A stretch of DNA of 64,000 nucleotides from Algoriphagus faecimaris (lineage in GTDB: Bacteria > Bacteroidota > Bacteroidia > Cytophagales > Cyclobacteriaceae): NCBI RefSeq assembly GCF_900101705.1, contig NZ_FNAC01000017.1:1-64000 (forward strand), written 5' to 3'. Both the position numbers and the translations under genes were made by a program. The notes beneath the pieces are model-generated. The model was not told the origin of the DNA. It made no database searches and saw only the letters and a program-made list of their open reading frames with translations. Positions 17,698 through 27,285 of this stretch are shown here, one piece after another. Position 1 is the first letter of the stretch. Every line of letters starts with the position of its first letter.

Positions 17698-18186
17698 TTA
17701 CTTCTTTATTAGGTTGAAAATATAGCTTCCGGCAAGCGCAGCGCTTTGATTCATTCTTCCACTTGGTGCGGGGATATTAAATTCCAGCCGAAGGTTTTCG
17801 CCGGTAGCAGTGAAGGAAATTTCTCTTCCTGCAGCAGGACTTTGCCCTGTCAGGGTAAGCTTGTCAAAATTAGTCCCCGCAAAGCTCCAATTTCCAGAGT
17901 TATCAAAGAGGTCATTGTTGTTTCGAGTGGTGTAGGTTTTTGAAGAACCTGAGTTGAGAATGATCTCAAAATTTTGATAGAGATCGGTGACATCATTACC
18001 TCCCCTGCTGACTGAACCTCCATTAGCGATGGACCAACTCTGAGATCCTGAGCCTGTCAATGCTTCTATTGCTAATTCTTCGGGTGTTTTTTCTGGCGGT
18101 TGAGGATTAGGATTGTCATCACCGCATGCAAAAAAGCCTAGGGAAACGAAAGTGATCAAAACGATTTTAAACAATGCTGCTTTCAT
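17698..18186 (-). CDS. Hypothetical lipoprotein
   Basis: A 162-residue protein with a lipobox (FFAC, Cys at about 21), a Pro-rich linker and a beta-rich domain rich in Gly, Ser and Asn (about 45-162). It reads like a small lipocalin-like or DUF5004-like Bacteroidota lipoprotein, but I do not recognise a specific family. It is the last minus-strand gene after the ABC ATPase (57-nt gap) and may have its own promoter. Confidence 0.7.
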   Translation of the reverse strand: MKAALFKIVLITFVSLGFFACGDDNPNPQPPEKTPEELAIEALTGSGSQSWSIANGGSVSRGGNDVTDLYQNFEIILNSGSSKTYTTRNNNDLFDNSGNWSFAGTNFDKLTLTGQSPAAGREISFTATGENLRLEFNIPAPSGRMNQSAALAGSYIFNLIKK

Positions 18187-18243
18187 ACTATTCTTATTGT
18201 ACCAATAAAATTAAGAGTTGAATCCGAAGATCAAAGCATTCCT

Positions 18244-18864
18244 CTACTTATAATCTTCCAAGACAATTTTCTTTTCACAAAACTCAAATTCCCGGGGCTC
18301 ATTGGAGCAGATGATCAGGATTTGGTTTTTTGAATAAGTACCAACCATTTCCAGATACCAAGCAATTCCTTTCTTGTCCAAATTCGACGTCGGTTCGTCC
18401 AAATATACCACGTTTGATTGAGAAAAAAGTGCGAGTCCTAATTTTAGCCTTTGCTTCATCCCTGAAGAAAATAATGCCACTTGTTTGGTTTTATGTGCTT
18501 CAAGGTAAAGGATTTCCGGAATCGATTCGATTTGGATTCCTTTTTTGGGACGTTTAAACTTGAAATGAAATTGAATAAGCTCTTGTAGGTTGAGTTCCTC
18601 AGGAAGCTCCATGTAGGGAGCTGATATTGTGATGTTTTTAAACCAATCTGACTCTGGGATCAGCTGATCGTCAATATGGTAGGAGATTTTACCCTGACTC
18701 AGCGGGATAGCTCCGGCTAGGCATTTTAACAGGGTGGATTTGCCAGATCCATTGCTTCCTGTAACAGCCATGGCAGTGCCCGAAGAAATCTCTAAGCTTA
18801 GATTTTTAAAAATCCATTCGTATTGAAATCGCTTAGAGGCTCCTTCTAGACTGATTTTCAGCAT
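18244..18864 (-). CDS. ABC transporter ATP-binding protein, no permease nearby
   Basis: A 206-residue ABC ATPase with Walker A GSNGSGKST, a signature-like SSGMKQRLKLG and Walker B VVYLDEPTSNLD. It starts 2 nt after the lpxA stop, so it belongs to the lpx operon. A single short ABC ATPase after lpxA recurs, as I recall, in Bacteroidota, and a role in envelope lipid or polysaccharide export is plausible. The partner permease is not in the window, so the substrate is unknown. Confidence 0.85.
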   Translation of the reverse strand: MLKISLEGASKRFQYEWIFKNLSLEISSGTAMAVTGSNGSGKSTLLKCLAGAIPLSQGKISYHIDDQLIPESDWFKNITISAPYMELPEELNLQELIQFHFKFKRPKKGIQIESIPEILYLEAHKTKQVALFSSGMKQRLKLGLALFSQSNVVYLDEPTSNLDKKGIAWYLEMVGTYSKNQILIICSNEPREFEFCEKKIVLEDYK

Positions 18865-18866
18865 GA

Positions 18867-19646
18867 TTAGTTAATGTAGCCTTTCATGACTCCACGCTCT
18901 GAAGAGCGGATAAAGTTCAAGATCTCATCTCGCTCTTTGGTAGCAGGTAGATTGACTTCGATTTCCTCGAGTGCTTTACTATTGTTGAGACTGTTGAGGA
19001 AAAGATAGCGGTAGACTTCCTGAATATGGGCAATAGTCTCACTTGTAAAGCCTCTTCTTCGAAGTCCTAGAGAGTTGACCCCTGCATAGGATAGCGGCTC
19101 CCGAGCAGCTTTGGTGAAAGGGGGGACATCTTTCCGAACCAGTGAACCACCGGAAATCATGGAATGCATGCCGATTTTCACAAATTGGTGAATCGCACTG
19201 CTTCCTCCGACTATGGCCCAATCATCAATAGAGACATGACCTGCTATCTGTACAGAATTGGCGATGATCACATTGCTACCAATGACACAATCGTGTGCCA
19301 CGTGCACATAAGCCATCAGGAGACAATTGCTGCCTATGACAGTGGTCTGCTTGTCCACGGTCCCACGACTGATGGTGACACATTCGCGAATGGTAGTATT
19401 ATCTCCGATGATGACGGTGGATTCTTCTCCTTGGAATTTTAGATCCTGTGGAATTCCAGCGATGACAGCACCGGGAAATACTTTACAGTTTTTTCCAATG
19501 TGTGCACCTGGAAAAATAGTGACATTAGGACCTATCCAAGAATTATCACCGATGGTCACATCTTTGTGGATCATGGTAAAAGGATCAATGGTGACATTGT
19601 TCCCGATTTTGGCTCCTGGATCGATGTGTGCTAATGGGCTTATCAT
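18867..19646 (-). CDS. lpxA: LpxA, UDP-N-acetylglucosamine O-acyltransferase
   Basis: A 259-residue left-handed beta-helix enzyme carrying out the first step of lipid A synthesis. Hexapeptide repeats start at once (ISPLAHIDPGAKIGNNV). The catalytic region AHDCVIGSN and the segment GGSSAIHQFVKIG are LpxA-typical, and a helical C-terminal domain follows. It overlaps lpxC/fabZ by 4 nt (ATGA), so translation is coupled. Confidence 0.96.
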   Translation of the reverse strand: MISPLAHIDPGAKIGNNVTIDPFTMIHKDVTIGDNSWIGPNVTIFPGAHIGKNCKVFPGAVIAGIPQDLKFQGEESTVIIGDNTTIRECVTISRGTVDKQTTVIGSNCLLMAYVHVAHDCVIGSNVIIANSVQIAGHVSIDDWAIVGGSSAIHQFVKIGMHSMISGGSLVRKDVPPFTKAAREPLSYAGVNSLGLRRRGFTSETIAHIQEVYRYLFLNSLNNSKALEEIEVNLPATKERDEILNFIRSSERGVMKGYIN

Positions 19647-21037
19647 GACTCTTTTCTAGTTATACTTGCAGTCATGACTGCTTCACAAACTAAGGTATTT
19701 CCTACATAGGCTTCTCCTCGCATTTTGGCGATACCTCTGCGGATCGGCGCCAAAAGCTCACATTTGAAAATCAAGGTGTCACCTGGGAGTACCATTTTTC
19801 TGAATTTGCAGCTTTCAATCCCCAAGAAGTAGGTCCAATAATTCTCTGGATCATCTACCGTGCTCAATACAAGTATCCCTCCAGTCTGCGCCATGGCTTC
19901 TACTTGGAGTACTCCAGGCATTACAGGGTTGGCGGGAAAATGACCCATAAAGAAGGGCTCATTCATCGTTACATTTTTGACTCCTGCTACCACAGTCTCA
20001 TCCAAATAAATGATTTTATCTATCAACTGAAAAGGGTATCGGTGAGGAAGGATATTGCTGATCTGATTGATATCCATGACAGGAGGTAGCTTCGGGTCAT
20101 AATGTGGAATGTGTGAAGCCCCTGCTTTTTCCATCGCTCTTTTTAGTTTTTTGGCAAAAGCCACATTGGCGGCATGTCCTGGCCTTGCGGCTAAGATTTG
20201 TGCTTTGAGTGGTCTACCGACCAAAGCTAGATCTCCTACAACGTCGAGAAGCTTGTGTCTTGCAGGCTCATTTCGATAACGAAGATCCACATTGTTTAGA
20301 ATGCCTTCTTTCTTGACCTCTACCCGTTGCTTGTTAAACATTTTGGCCAGATTAGCGAGTTCTTTTTCTTCCACCACTCTGTCGACTACAACTATGGCAT
20401 TATTAAGATCTCCCCCCTTGATGAGATTGGAGTTGTAAAGCATTTCTAGCTCGTGCAAAAAGCAAAAGGTTCGACAGGAAGCAATTTCGGATTTAAACTG
20501 CCCGATATCTGTAATGGAGGCATGCTGACTACCCAAAACCGGGGAATTATAATCTACCATTACAGTCACTCGGTAATTGTCGGTTGGAAGGGCTACCATT
20601 TCCACTTCTCTAGAAGGATCCTTGTATTGGATACTTTCTTGTACTTCAAAAAATCTTCTGAGTGCATTTTGTTCTTCAAAGCCAGCATCCTCAAGCACTT
20701 CAATAAACTGAATGGAAGATCCGTCCATGATGGGCGGCTCGGGTCCATCTAGCTGGATCAAAACATTGTCAACTTCCATTCCTACTAAAGCAGCCAAAAC
20801 ATGCTCTACGGTGTAGACTCGCGCGCCATTTTGCTCTAGGGTAGTACCTCTTGAGACATCCACTACCAAGTCACAGTCAGCGTCCACTGTTGGATTTCCT
20901 TCTAGATCGATCCTTTGAAATTTGATTCCGTGATTTGGGGGCGCAGGCAAAAAAGTCATATTGGAAATAACTCCAGTGTGGAGTCCTACTCCAGATAGTT
21001 CTACCTGCTTCTTTATCGTATGTTGTTTTACTTTCAT
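19643..21037 (-). CDS. lpxC/fabZ: Bifunctional LpxC/FabZ
   Basis: A 464-residue fusion. The N-terminal LpxC (about 1-305) is the zinc UDP-3-O-acyl-GlcNAc deacetylase, with TVEHVLAAL (first zinc His) and HKLLDVVGD (second His and Asp). The C-terminal FabZ (about 320-464) is the 3-hydroxyacyl-ACP dehydratase, with LPHRYPFQLID and GHFPANPVMPGVLQVEAMAQ. This fusion is characteristic of Bacteroidota. The ATG at 21037 is chosen; the only longer reading would start with TTG at 21073 and add 12 atypical residues. Confidence 0.96.
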   Translation of the reverse strand: MKVKQHTIKKQVELSGVGLHTGVISNMTFLPAPPNHGIKFQRIDLEGNPTVDADCDLVVDVSRGTTLEQNGARVYTVEHVLAALVGMEVDNVLIQLDGPEPPIMDGSSIQFIEVLEDAGFEEQNALRRFFEVQESIQYKDPSREVEMVALPTDNYRVTVMVDYNSPVLGSQHASITDIGQFKSEIASCRTFCFLHELEMLYNSNLIKGGDLNNAIVVVDRVVEEKELANLAKMFNKQRVEVKKEGILNNVDLRYRNEPARHKLLDVVGDLALVGRPLKAQILAARPGHAANVAFAKKLKRAMEKAGASHIPHYDPKLPPVMDINQISNILPHRYPFQLIDKIIYLDETVVAGVKNVTMNEPFFMGHFPANPVMPGVLQVEAMAQTGGILVLSTVDDPENYWTYFLGIESCKFRKMVLPGDTLIFKCELLAPIRRGIAKMRGEAYVGNTLVCEAVMTASITRKES

Positions 21038-21075
21038 TTCTTTTTCAGCCTTTTGACTTGCATTGGGGCGCAAAA

Positions 21076-22098
21076 TTAAGGCTTTTTTTCCAGTTCTCTG
21101 ATTCGATTTTCCAGACGCTCCAAGTTTTTGAAGATAGAATAGGACTTCAGGAAGCTTTTCATTTCCATCCCCATATAGCCTAAGAGGGTTTCTCCCGACT
21201 TTTTGATGGATTTGCTAATGCCGGTATTCGCCCCTATTGTGGTTTGATCGGCGATTTTGATATGACCTACAATTCCTGCTTTCCCAGCAATGATGCAGTT
21301 TTTACCGATTTCTGTAGATCCAGAAATACCAGCTTGAGCTGCAATCACAGTATTCTCTCCAATGATCACATTGTGAGCAATTTGTACTTGATTATCTATT
21401 TTCGCTCCTTTTTTGATGATGGTTGACCCCATCGTAGCACAATCTATGGTGGTATTTGCTCCTATACTCACCTGATCTTCGATGATGACATTTCCCAGTT
21501 GAGGAATTGCCTTATAGGTACCGTCTTCCTGTGGAGCAAAGCCAAAACCATCTGAGCCAATCACAGCTCCCGGAAGAATCTCGCAGTTTGCGCCCACCTG
21601 AGTGTCTGCGCAGATCTTTGCTCCGGCGTGGATAATGGTATTGTCTCCGATTTTGACTCGATCTCCTATGTAAACTTGTGGATGGATTTTTACATTTTGA
21701 CCCAGGCTACAGTTTTTCCCAATATAAGAAAAAGCTCCTCTGTAAGCATTAGAACCAATACTGCTACTTTCGTCAATAAAAGAGGGTTGCTCTACGCCTA
21801 CCAAAGCAGCCTTGTTGAATTCTGCATAGGCCTCTAATAATTGGGTAAAGCCCAAGTAGGGGTCTTTGACACGAATTAAGCTCGTCGAAATGGATTTACT
21901 GGGCCTAAATTCCTCAGAAACGATTACTGCAGATGCTGCCGTCTGATAGAGATAGGGCTCATATTTTTCGTTGGCCAAAAAACTAATCCCTCCGGGCTGT
22001 CCTTCTTGGATTTTGTCCAGGCGAGATACTTTAAGGTCTGGATTTCCTTCTACCTTACCTTTCAAAAGTGATGCGATTTGTCCTATGGTGAATTCCAT
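21076..22098 (-). CDS. lpxD: LpxD, UDP-3-O-acylglucosamine N-acyltransferase
   Basis: A 340-residue trimeric acyltransferase for the third step of lipid A synthesis. The N-terminal uridine-binding domain (about 1-100, with [14 protein letters not shown]) is followed by hexapeptide repeats, and the catalytic histidine lies in the [12 protein letters not shown] region. The C-terminus is a helix. It lies between the HD-domain gene (16 nt gap) and lpxC/fabZ. Confidence 0.96.
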   Translation of the reverse strand: MEFTIGQIASLLKGKVEGNPDLKVSRLDKIQEGQPGGISFLANEKYEPYLYQTAASAVIVSEEFRPSKSISTSLIRVKDPYLGFTQLLEAYAEFNKAALVGVEQPSFIDESSSIGSNAYRGAFSYIGKNCSLGQNVKIHPQVYIGDRVKIGDNTIIHAGAKICADTQVGANCEILPGAVIGSDGFGFAPQEDGTYKAIPQLGNVIIEDQVSIGANTTIDCATMGSTIIKKGAKIDNQVQIAHNVIIGENTVIAAQAGISGSTEIGKNCIIAGKAGIVGHIKIADQTTIGANTGISKSIKKSGETLLGYMGMEMKSFLKSYSIFKNLERLENRIRELEKKP

Positions 22099-22114
22099 AT
22101 TTTCTCTGATGGAT

Positions 22115-23347
22115 TTAGGAGTTTAAATTTAGGCTTTTGGCTTTACATACATAATGTTTCTCTACGATTTTACTCATCACTTTGATGTTCGGTAGATCAG
22201 CAGCCTGAGCCACATCGATTACTTTTCCTTTTTTGGTCAAAATATTTATCCGATCCTTGATGAGGTAGCCGTAGTTACTTACGGTGCCGCTAGAAAAGAA
22301 ATAGGATAGATCCTCCTTTGGGATGCCTAGTTTCTTTTGAGTCTTGAGTTGGAGTTGGGAAATCTCCTCTAGGGTAGGTTTTTCGTTGCTGAGTGTGATT
22401 TTAAATAGGTTTCTGGTGAGAAACATTTGAGAAATATTTCTCAGCACGTAGTCATCATGTCTTTTCCAAAGTTTGATAGCTCCCCATATATCGAGGTCAT
22501 CCAACTCCAAGAAAATACGGAGTAGTTCCGGTTTTCTTTTAAAATCATCTAAACTTAGCTCATGAGAAAGTAAATAATCAAATTCTTCTGAGATCATAAA
22601 CTCTTGGCCAGATTGCTTCAGGAATTTTGCTCTGGAGATCAGGTTGATCAGCATTTTCTCTGCGCTGACAGTGGTTTTATGCAAGTAAACCTGCCAATAC
22701 ATCAATCTTCTGGCGCTTAAAAAGTTTTCGATGGAGTAGATCCCCTTTTCTTCAATGACCACTTGATCATTTTTGACATCCATCATTTTAATGATTCTGT
22801 CGGCACCGATTGTTCCTTCTGAGACTCCTGTAAAAAAGCAATCTCTTTGTAAATAATCCAATCTATCTATGTCTAGCTGACTAGAAACCAATTGAAAGAA
22901 AAATTTTCTTTCGTATTGATTCTTAAAGATTCTTAAAGCTAGACTTAGCTTGCCACTAAATTCCTCATTTAGGAGTTCTATAGTTAACAAGGATAAGCTC
23001 TCGTGTGGAACTGCCTGGAGCAAACTGTACTCCAAAGCGTGGGAAAAAGGCCCATGACCAACATCGTGTAGCAGAATAGCTATTAGCGCTGCTTCATATT
23101 CTGCATCGCTGATTTCTGTCCCTTTGTTTCTGAGATTGTCCAAGGTGATGCTCATCAAGTGCATAGCACCGATAGCATGGTGAAATCGAGTATGGTGAGC
23201 ACCAGGATAAACAAAGTCAGTCAAACCTAGCTGCTTGATTCGGCGTAATCTCTGAAAGTAAGGATGATCTATAATGGCAAAAATCAATTCACTTGGAATA
23301 GTGATGAAACCATAGACGGGGTCGTTCAGTATTTTCTGGCTTTTCAA
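22115..23347 (-). CDS. HD-domain phosphohydrolase
   Basis: A 410-residue cytoplasmic protein with the HD metal site: H in RFHHAIG, then [15 protein letters not shown], then a downstream Asp in [11 protein letters not shown]. The layout resembles SAMHD1/dGTPase-like HD proteins; the substrate is not known from sequence. The start is TTG at 23345-23347: no in-frame ATG lies upstream and a -7 element is 22 nt before it. It opens the minus-strand lpx operon. Confidence 0.88.
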   Translation of the reverse strand: MKSQKILNDPVYGFITIPSELIFAIIDHPYFQRLRRIKQLGLTDFVYPGAHHTRFHHAIGAMHLMSITLDNLRNKGTEISDAEYEAALIAILLHDVGHGPFSHALEYSLLQAVPHESLSLLTIELLNEEFSGKLSLALRIFKNQYERKFFFQLVSSQLDIDRLDYLQRDCFFTGVSEGTIGADRIIKMMDVKNDQVVIEEKGIYSIENFLSARRLMYWQVYLHKTTVSAEKMLINLISRAKFLKQSGQEFMISEEFDYLLSHELSLDDFKRKPELLRIFLELDDLDIWGAIKLWKRHDDYVLRNISQMFLTRNLFKITLSNEKPTLEEISQLQLKTQKKLGIPKEDLSYFFSSGTVSNYGYLIKDRINILTKKGKVIDVAQAADLPNIKVMSKIVEKHYVCKAKSLNLNS

Positions 23348-23355
23348 TGAAGGCC

Positions 23356-23363
23356 TATTTTTG
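23356..23363 (+). promoter_or_regulatory. -7 promoter element of porX
   Basis: TATTTTTG fits TAnnTTTG and lies 44 nt before the porX ATG. It is 6 nt away from the opposite-strand element at 23370-23377, so the two divergent promoters probably interfere or are co-controlled. Confidence 0.5.
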
Positions 23364-23369
23364 TTTACC

Positions 23370-23377
23370 CAAAAGTA
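23370..23377 (-). promoter_or_regulatory. -7 promoter element of the HD-lpx operon
   Basis: On the minus strand this reads TACTTTTG, a perfect TAnnTTTG, 22 nt before the TTG start of the HD-domain gene. Confidence 0.5.
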
Positions 23378-23407
23378 ATTATAATTTTAAAAGAAACGGA
23401 AAACCCT

Positions 23408-24964
23408 ATGTCTCAAAAATCCAAGATACTCTGGGCAGATGATGAAATCGATCTGCTAAAGCCCCATATTCTTTTCCTCGAGCAAAAGGGATACGATATC
23501 ACCACAGTCAACTCCGGTGTAGACGCCATAGAAGAAGTGGAGTCTCATAATTTTGATGTGATTTTTCTGGACGAAATGATGCCGGGAATGACCGGCCTCG
23601 AAACGCTGCAGCAAATAAAACAAATCAAGCCTCAGATCCCTGTGGTGATGATCACCAAAAGTGAAGAGGAGCATATCATGAATGATGCGATTGGGGGTAA
23701 GATTGCAGATTATTTGATCAAGCCACTCAATCCCAGTCAAATATGGCTTTCGGTCAAAAAAATTCTTCAAAACAAGCAGCTCATAGAAGAAAAAACCACC
23801 CTCAACTACCAGCAAGAATTTATGCAGATCAGTATGGCTTTTGGGGATGCAGTGGACCACGAAGACTGGGCTAGTATCTACAAAAAACTGATCTATTGGG
23901 AGCTGCAGATCGATGATACAGAAAATAAAAGCATGCAGGAAGTATTAGAAACACAAAAAGTGGAGGCTAATTCTTCTTTTGCACGCTTTGTCAAAGAGAA
24001 CTATTTGGACTGGATGGAGGAGCGAAACCAAGAAAAGCCACTCCTATCCAATCAAGTCATGAAAAAGAAAGTATTTCCTAAGTTAAAAGAAGGGAAACCT
24101 CTGTTTTTTATAGTCATTGATAATTTGCGTTATGATCAGTGGGAAGAAATAGAACCCTTGATCAGCCCCTATTTTAATATTCAGGAAAAGGAAACCTATT
24201 TCAGTATTCTTCCGACCACTACTGCCTTTGCACGAAACGCGCTTTTCAGTGGAATGATGCCTTCTGATATGGCTAGGTTTTATCCCAACCTCTGGGAAGA
24301 TGAAGATTCTGACGAGGGAAAAAATAATTTTGAGCAGGATTGGTTGAAGATTAATCTTGAAAAAAATCGGATTCCTTATCGTTTCTCTTATTCCAAAATT
24401 ATTCAAACCCAGCAAGGAAAAGCTGTCTTGGATCAGTTTCATTCCATGATGCAAAACGAGCTGAATGTCTTGGTGTATAATTTTGTCGATATGGTTTCCC
24501 ATGCGCGCACTGACATGAAAATGATCAGAGAATTAGCTCCGGACGAATCAGCTTATCGCTCCTTGACCAAAAGTTGGTTTGAACATTCTAGTCTGTTTGA
24601 CCTGTTAAAGAAAATCCATCAGTCAGATGCGGAAGTTATAATCACTACGGATCATGGCACCAAGCGAGTGAACAAGCCTTATCGGATCATTGGGGATAAA
24701 AATGTCACTACCAATCTTCGCTATAAGCAGGGCAGAAACTTAAACTTCGAGCCCGGAAAGGTTTTTGAAATCAGGAAACCCGAAGAAGCAAAACTGCCTA
24801 AATTAAACGTCTCTTCTTCCTATGTTTTTGCGGTGGAGGATTATTTCTTTGCCTATCCCAATAATTACAATTACTATGTCAACTACTACAAGGACACTTT
24901 TCAGCATGGAGGTGTATCTTTGGAGGAAATGATCGTGCCGATCGTTTATCTTACTTCAAAATAA
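23408..24964 (+). CDS. porX: PorX-type response regulator with PglZ/alkaline phosphatase domain
   Basis: A 518-residue protein. The N-terminal receiver (about 1-125) has DD at 11-12, the phospho-acceptor D55 (FLDEMMPG) and the conserved Lys in LIKPLNP. A helical linker follows, then a PglZ/alkaline-phosphatase-like domain (about 200-515) with metal-site motifs in FIVIDNLRYDQW, PTTTAFARNALFSG and ITTDHGTK. This is the PorX architecture; PorX works with kinase PorY to control type IX secretion and has phosphodiesterase activity on oligonucleotides. porY is not in the window. It is divergent from the lpx operon and is followed by tsaE. Confidence 0.92.
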   Translation: MSQKSKILWADDEIDLLKPHILFLEQKGYDITTVNSGVDAIEEVESHNFDVIFLDEMMPGMTGLETLQQIKQIKPQIPVVMITKSEEEHIMNDAIGGKIADYLIKPLNPSQIWLSVKKILQNKQLIEEKTTLNYQQEFMQISMAFGDAVDHEDWASIYKKLIYWELQIDDTENKSMQEVLETQKVEANSSFARFVKENYLDWMEERNQEKPLLSNQVMKKKVFPKLKEGKPLFFIVIDNLRYDQWEEIEPLISPYFNIQEKETYFSILPTTTAFARNALFSGMMPSDMARFYPNLWEDEDSDEGKNNFEQDWLKINLEKNRIPYRFSYSKIIQTQQGKAVLDQFHSMMQNELNVLVYNFVDMVSHARTDMKMIRELAPDESAYRSLTKSWFEHSSLFDLLKKIHQSDAEVIITTDHGTKRVNKPYRIIGDKNVTTNLRYKQGRNLNFEPGKVFEIRKPEEAKLPKLNVSSSYVFAVEDYFFAYPNNYNYYVNYYKDTFQHGGVSLEEMIVPIVYLTSK

Positions 24965-24977
24965 ACCAAACAATACA

Positions 24978-25409
24978 TTGATTGAAAAAGAGTATTTGCT
25001 GGGAGATTTACCCTCTTTGTCAGAGGAGTTATTATCGGTAGCTGGCAAAGAGAGAATTTGGATATTTCAAGGTCAAATGGGTGCAGGCAAAACCACAATG
25101 ATCAAAGCTATTTGTGATCATCTGCAAGTGGTGGATCCAGTAAGTAGCCCCACATTTGGTATCGTCAATCATTATGAAACTGCCCAAGGACAGACGCTTT
25201 ATCATTTTGATTTTTACAGAATGGAGGATCCGATGGAGGCCTTGGACATTGGTGTGGAGGAGTATTTTCATAGTGGGAATTATTGCTTGATAGAATGGGC
25301 AGAGAATCTTGGTGGCTTTATTCCAGAGCAATTTTTTCTGATTAAATTGGAAGTTCTTTCAGAAGACAAAAGAAAAATCACCTACCAACACATCGATTAT
25401 GCCCACTGA
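24978..25409 (+). CDS. tsaE: TsaE, tRNA threonylcarbamoyladenosine synthesis ATPase
   Basis: A 143-residue P-loop protein with Walker A GQMGAGKTT, the SSPTFGIVNHY motif, HFDFYRM and LIEWAENL, all TsaE hallmarks. TsaE supports t6A formation at position 37 of ANN-decoding tRNAs. The start is TTG at 24978, the best available codon just before the conserved region and 13 nt after the porX stop. Its end overlaps ald by 11 nt. Confidence 0.92.
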   Translation: MIEKEYLLGDLPSLSEELLSVAGKERIWIFQGQMGAGKTTMIKAICDHLQVVDPVSSPTFGIVNHYETAQGQTLYHFDFYRMEDPMEALDIGVEEYFHSGNYCLIEWAENLGGFIPEQFFLIKLEVLSEDKRKITYQHIDYAH

Positions 25410-26610
25410 ACTCAAAGAATTTACCGCTGTAGGATTGATTCCTAAAGAGTCTCCACTCCAATCCAAAAAAGGGGGGAAGCATCTTCTCATTGGGATGCCC
25501 AAGGAGAAATCTTCAGAGGAAAAGCGGATAGTTTTGACTCCAGAAGCGGTAGGATTACTTACCAATAATGGATTGAGGGTAATTGTAGAAACTGGTGCGG
25601 GGCTACAGGCTCAGTTTACAGATCAGGACTATTCGGATGCCGGGGCAAAGGTGGTTTACACGGCAAAGGAGGCCTTGGAGGCTGAGATAGTATTAAAAGT
25701 AGACGCTCCCAGCATAGAGGAGATTGAGCAAATGAAACCCGGTTCCTGTCTGATATCAGCATTGCAGGTCGGTAGACAGTCCAAGGAATACATAGAGGCC
25801 TTGAATGCCAAGAAAATCACCGCTTTGGCTTATGAATATTTAGAAGATAAGGTGGGAGGGATGCCCGTAGTTAGGGCGATGTCAGAAATTGCCGGCAGTA
25901 CAGTGATGCTGATCGCTTCAGAATATTTATCTAGTGTCAACGAGGGTAAAGGTTTGATCATGGGGGGAGTGACAGGAGTACCACCTACTCAAGTGGTCAT
26001 CATAGGAGCAGGAACCGTCGCAGAATATGCGGCAAGGACTGCTTTAGGCCTTGGAGCAAATATCAAAGTATTCGATAATCATATCTACAAACTCAGAAGG
26101 CTGAAGCAGTTGCTAGGCCAACAAATTTATACCTCAACCATTGATAACCTGACCTTGAGTCAGGCCCTGTCTGAAGCAGATGTGGTGATTGGTGCCTTAA
26201 GGGCTGAGAAGGGGAGAAATAAAATCGTCATTTCTGAGGAAATGGTAGCAAACATGATGCATGGAAGTATCATTATCGATGTCTCCATAGATCAAGGAGG
26301 ATGTATAGAGACGGCAAAGATGACCTCCCACAGCAATCCTACTTATAAAATGCATGACATCATCCATTATTGTGTGCCAAATATCGCCTCTAGGGTAGCA
26401 AGGACTGCATCTTATTCTCTAAGCAATATTTTCACCCCGATAATTTTGCAGATGGCAGACTTGGGTGGATCTGAAGAGATGATATTTAATTACCGATGGT
26501 TTCTGCGTGCGGTATATACTTATCGAGGTAGCCTTACTCATGCCTACCTAGCCAAGAAATTCAATCTCAACCACAAAGAACTTCAGCTTTTATTAGCGGC
26601 GAGGTATTGA
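25399..26610 (+). CDS. ald: Alanine dehydrogenase
   Basis: A 403-residue NAD-dependent enzyme that interconverts alanine with pyruvate and ammonia. The N-terminal MPKEKSSEEKRIVLTPEAV with catalytic Arg/Lys, the Rossmann motif GAGTVAEYAA (about 197-206) and the distal SGD-like region fit the AlaDH/PNT family. A 30-residue N-terminal extension precedes the core. It ends directly against the convergent response regulator gene (0 nt gap). Confidence 0.88.
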   Translation: MPTELKEFTAVGLIPKESPLQSKKGGKHLLIGMPKEKSSEEKRIVLTPEAVGLLTNNGLRVIVETGAGLQAQFTDQDYSDAGAKVVYTAKEALEAEIVLKVDAPSIEEIEQMKPGSCLISALQVGRQSKEYIEALNAKKITALAYEYLEDKVGGMPVVRAMSEIAGSTVMLIASEYLSSVNEGKGLIMGGVTGVPPTQVVIIGAGTVAEYAARTALGLGANIKVFDNHIYKLRRLKQLLGQQIYTSTIDNLTLSQALSEADVVIGALRAEKGRNKIVISEEMVANMMHGSIIIDVSIDQGGCIETAKMTSHSNPTYKMHDIIHYCVPNIASRVARTASYSLSNIFTPIILQMADLGGSEEMIFNYRWFLRAVYTYRGSLTHAYLAKKFNLNHKELQLLLAARY

Positions 26611-27084
26611 TTAGGAAAGAAGGTTTTGTCTAAGTAAAAACTCAAGCTGATCATTAGCTTTGATCAGCGCCTGGGTCAGTCGCTCATTTTCGCGGCGAAG
26701 CGTATAGATTTCGAAGGCATTTTTTATGACAGTACGTAAATAATCTTCCTCCCAAGGCTTGGTCAAGTAATGGTAAACTTGCCCCTTGTTAATTGCATCT
26801 ATAACCGCTTGGATATCTGTATATCCTGTCAAAAGCACCCGGATTGGATTAGGGTGAATCGGTATGATTGACTCAAGAAATTCTACCCCAGTCTTTTCAG
26901 GCATCCGCTGATCAGTGATGATGATATCGATGTCTTCTTGTGCGAGAATATCCTCTCCCTCCTTGGCCGAAATCGCTAGAAAAATTTTGTAATCTCTTCT
27001 AAAAGTAGCCTTAAACGCCTGAAGATTGTTTTCTTCATCATCGACGTATAGAATTTTTATTTTTTCTTCTGTCTTCGTTTCCAT
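26611..27084 (-). CDS. Single-domain response regulator
   Basis: A 157-residue receiver protein: DD at 15-16, phospho-acceptor D58 in IITDQRMPEKTG, LTGYTD and KPW. A short coiled coil (about 130-157) replaces an output domain. Its receiver is very similar to that of the hybrid protein at 32333-33418 (shared LTGY-D-VIDAINKG-VY---KPW), so the two are probably paralogs that feed the same pathway. It is divergent from the four-gene operon at 27286. A candidate -7 (TAAATTTG on the minus strand at 27182-27189) lies 98 nt upstream. Confidence 0.85.
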   Translation of the reverse strand: METKTEEKIKILYVDDEENNLQAFKATFRRDYKIFLAISAKEGEDILAQEDIDIIITDQRMPEKTGVEFLESIIPIHPNPIRVLLTGYTDIQAVIDAINKGQVYHYLTKPWEEDYLRTVIKNAFEIYTLRRENERLTQALIKANDQLEFLLRQNLLS

Positions 27085-27222
27085 TCTAGATTAGGCCAAT
27101 AAATTGTAAAAACTACCCTAAATAATCGCTTTTTTTACGTAAAAACAAACTATTTCTTTTAGAGGTACTGATAATAGTGGACAAATTTATATCAATAAAC
27201 GATAAAATAATTACTAAAATTA

Positions 27223-27252
27223 TTTGAGTTATAAAATCAAAAACTAACTTTA
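27223..27252 (+). promoter_or_regulatory. Candidate promoter of the E1/nitroreductase-kinase operon
   Basis: TTTG at 27223-27226, an 18-nt spacer, then TAACTTTA at 27245-27252 (one mismatch to TAnnTTTG). It lies 33 nt before the ATG at 27286. Confidence 0.5.
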
Positions 27253-27285
27253 CAAGGCTTATCACCATGTTGCAGTTAAAAAATC

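Noticed and set aside
17682-17698. Terminator after mutS2
   Set aside because: The stem AGCTC/GAGCT is only 5 bp with a 7-nt loop and no good T-run, too weak to annotate.
22115-23347. HD-GYP cyclic-di-GMP phosphodiesterase
   Set aside because: An HD motif is present but the GYP signature is not seen; it resembles dGTPase/SAMHD1-type proteins more.
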